A DNA stretch of 5,736 nucleotides from contig DAOVRJ010000166.1 in the NCBI GenBank assembly GCA_030628225.1, forward strand, positions 1 to 5,736, read 5' to 3'. Source of the stretch: Candidatus Zixiibacteriota bacterium. GTDB lineage: Bacteria; SM23-81. Below are positions 5,606-5,736 of this stretch, one piece after another; the stretch's first letter is position 1, and each line of letters begins with the position of its first letter. A program made the translations under genes and the position numbers. A model generated the notes under the pieces. That model did no database searches and had not been told where the DNA came from. It saw nothing but the letters and a program-made list of their open reading frames with translations.

Positions 5606-5625
5606 ATTCCCGTGCAAACGGGAAT
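5606..5625. repeat. dRS3-like 20-bp inverted repeat, copy 2
   Basis: ATTCCCGT and ACGGGAAT pair perfectly around a GCAA (GNRA-type) loop, matching the pattern ATTCCC-N8-GGGAAT exactly and preceded by TGTC like the copy at 5312-5331. Translated by chance, such elements yield the familiar false peptide FPCKRESR, seen in an open frame here. Confidence 0.8.
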
Positions 5626-5636
5626 CCAGAGGCTTA

Positions 5637-5668
5637 TGTCCCGGAGGAGCTCCGGCCTCTGCGGGACA
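5637..5668. repeat. Nested hairpin
   Basis: An outer 7-bp stem TGTCCCG/CGGGACA (5637-5643 with 5662-5668) encloses an inner GAGG/CCTC stem (5644-5647 with 5656-5659). An alternative stem CCGGAG/CTCCGG (5641-5646 with 5650-5655) is mutually exclusive with the outer one. It may be part of a composite repeat with the preceding copy at 5606-5625. Confidence 0.55.
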
Positions 5669-5681
5669 GGTACTATAAGGC

Positions 5682-5703
5682 CGTCCTCACAGGAGTGAGG
5701 ACG
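5682..5703. repeat. 9-bp stem hairpin near window end
   Basis: CGTCCTCAC and GTGAGGACG pair perfectly around AGGA. Five T appear nine bases later (5714-5718), too far for a good intrinsic terminator. No gene is visible on either side, so it is recorded as another member of the hairpin cluster. Confidence 0.65.
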
Positions 5704-5736
5704 CTACAGTGGATTTTTCCACCATACCCTTCACAA

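Larger units (their letters stand above)
5154..5736. other. Gene-free region dense in palindromes
   Basis: This 583-base stretch shows no reading frame with a ribosome site or recognisable product on either strand. It carries about twelve separate inverted repeats, of at least three sequence types, detailed in their own entries. It is best read as a 3' terminator region followed by an accumulation site for short dispersed repeats. Confidence 0.7.

Noticed and set aside
5466-5678. 70-codon open frame near the window end
   Set aside because: It contains the repeat-derived peptide FPCKRESR, spans several hairpins and lacks a ribosome site.

Overview
The window looks like part of a chromosome from a Gram-negative environmental bacterium. 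The exact lineage cannot be fixed from the sequence. A large exported protein built from a golvesin-like domain, a phosphoesterase and a PQQ-type propeller, together with many dispersed palindromes, would fit a deltaproteobacterium or an uncultured candidate phylum; this is inference only. There are two real genes, transcribed divergently.

Layout: positions 1-86 hold the tail of an unseen plus-strand unit, ending in an intrinsic terminator. Positions 190-1377 (minus strand) encode a class II Fic AMP-transferase with a built-in inhibitory motif and a likely C-terminal winged-helix segment. Positions 1378-1781 are a 404-base divergent control region. It contains a consensus-like promoter for fic whose predicted start falls on the ATG (leaderless mRNA), a 14-base palindrome, four 11-base direct repeats whose core recurs inside the fic promoter spacer, a 9-base tandem repeat array in a C/T-rich tract, and a plus-strand promoter with a strong ribosome site. 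Positions 1782-5153 (plus strand) encode a 1123-residue exported multidomain metallophosphoesterase. Positions 5154-5736 hold no credible gene but are packed with about a dozen hairpins: probable terminators, three related GTCGGGT palindromes, two ATTCC/GGAAT palindromes of the kind scattered through many genomes, and others.

The two genes do not look like functional partners. The fic gene is visibly AT-richer than its neighbour (42% G+C in bases 541-600 against 67% in 4081-4140), which suggests a separate history. Fic would act in the cytoplasm by nucleotidylating proteins. The phosphoesterase would act outside the inner membrane. No CRISPR array, complete transposase, tRNA or rRNA was seen. 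The features most worth a second look are the repeat-operator arrangement around the leaderless fic promoter, the composite phosphoesterase-propeller protein, and the dense 3' hairpin island.
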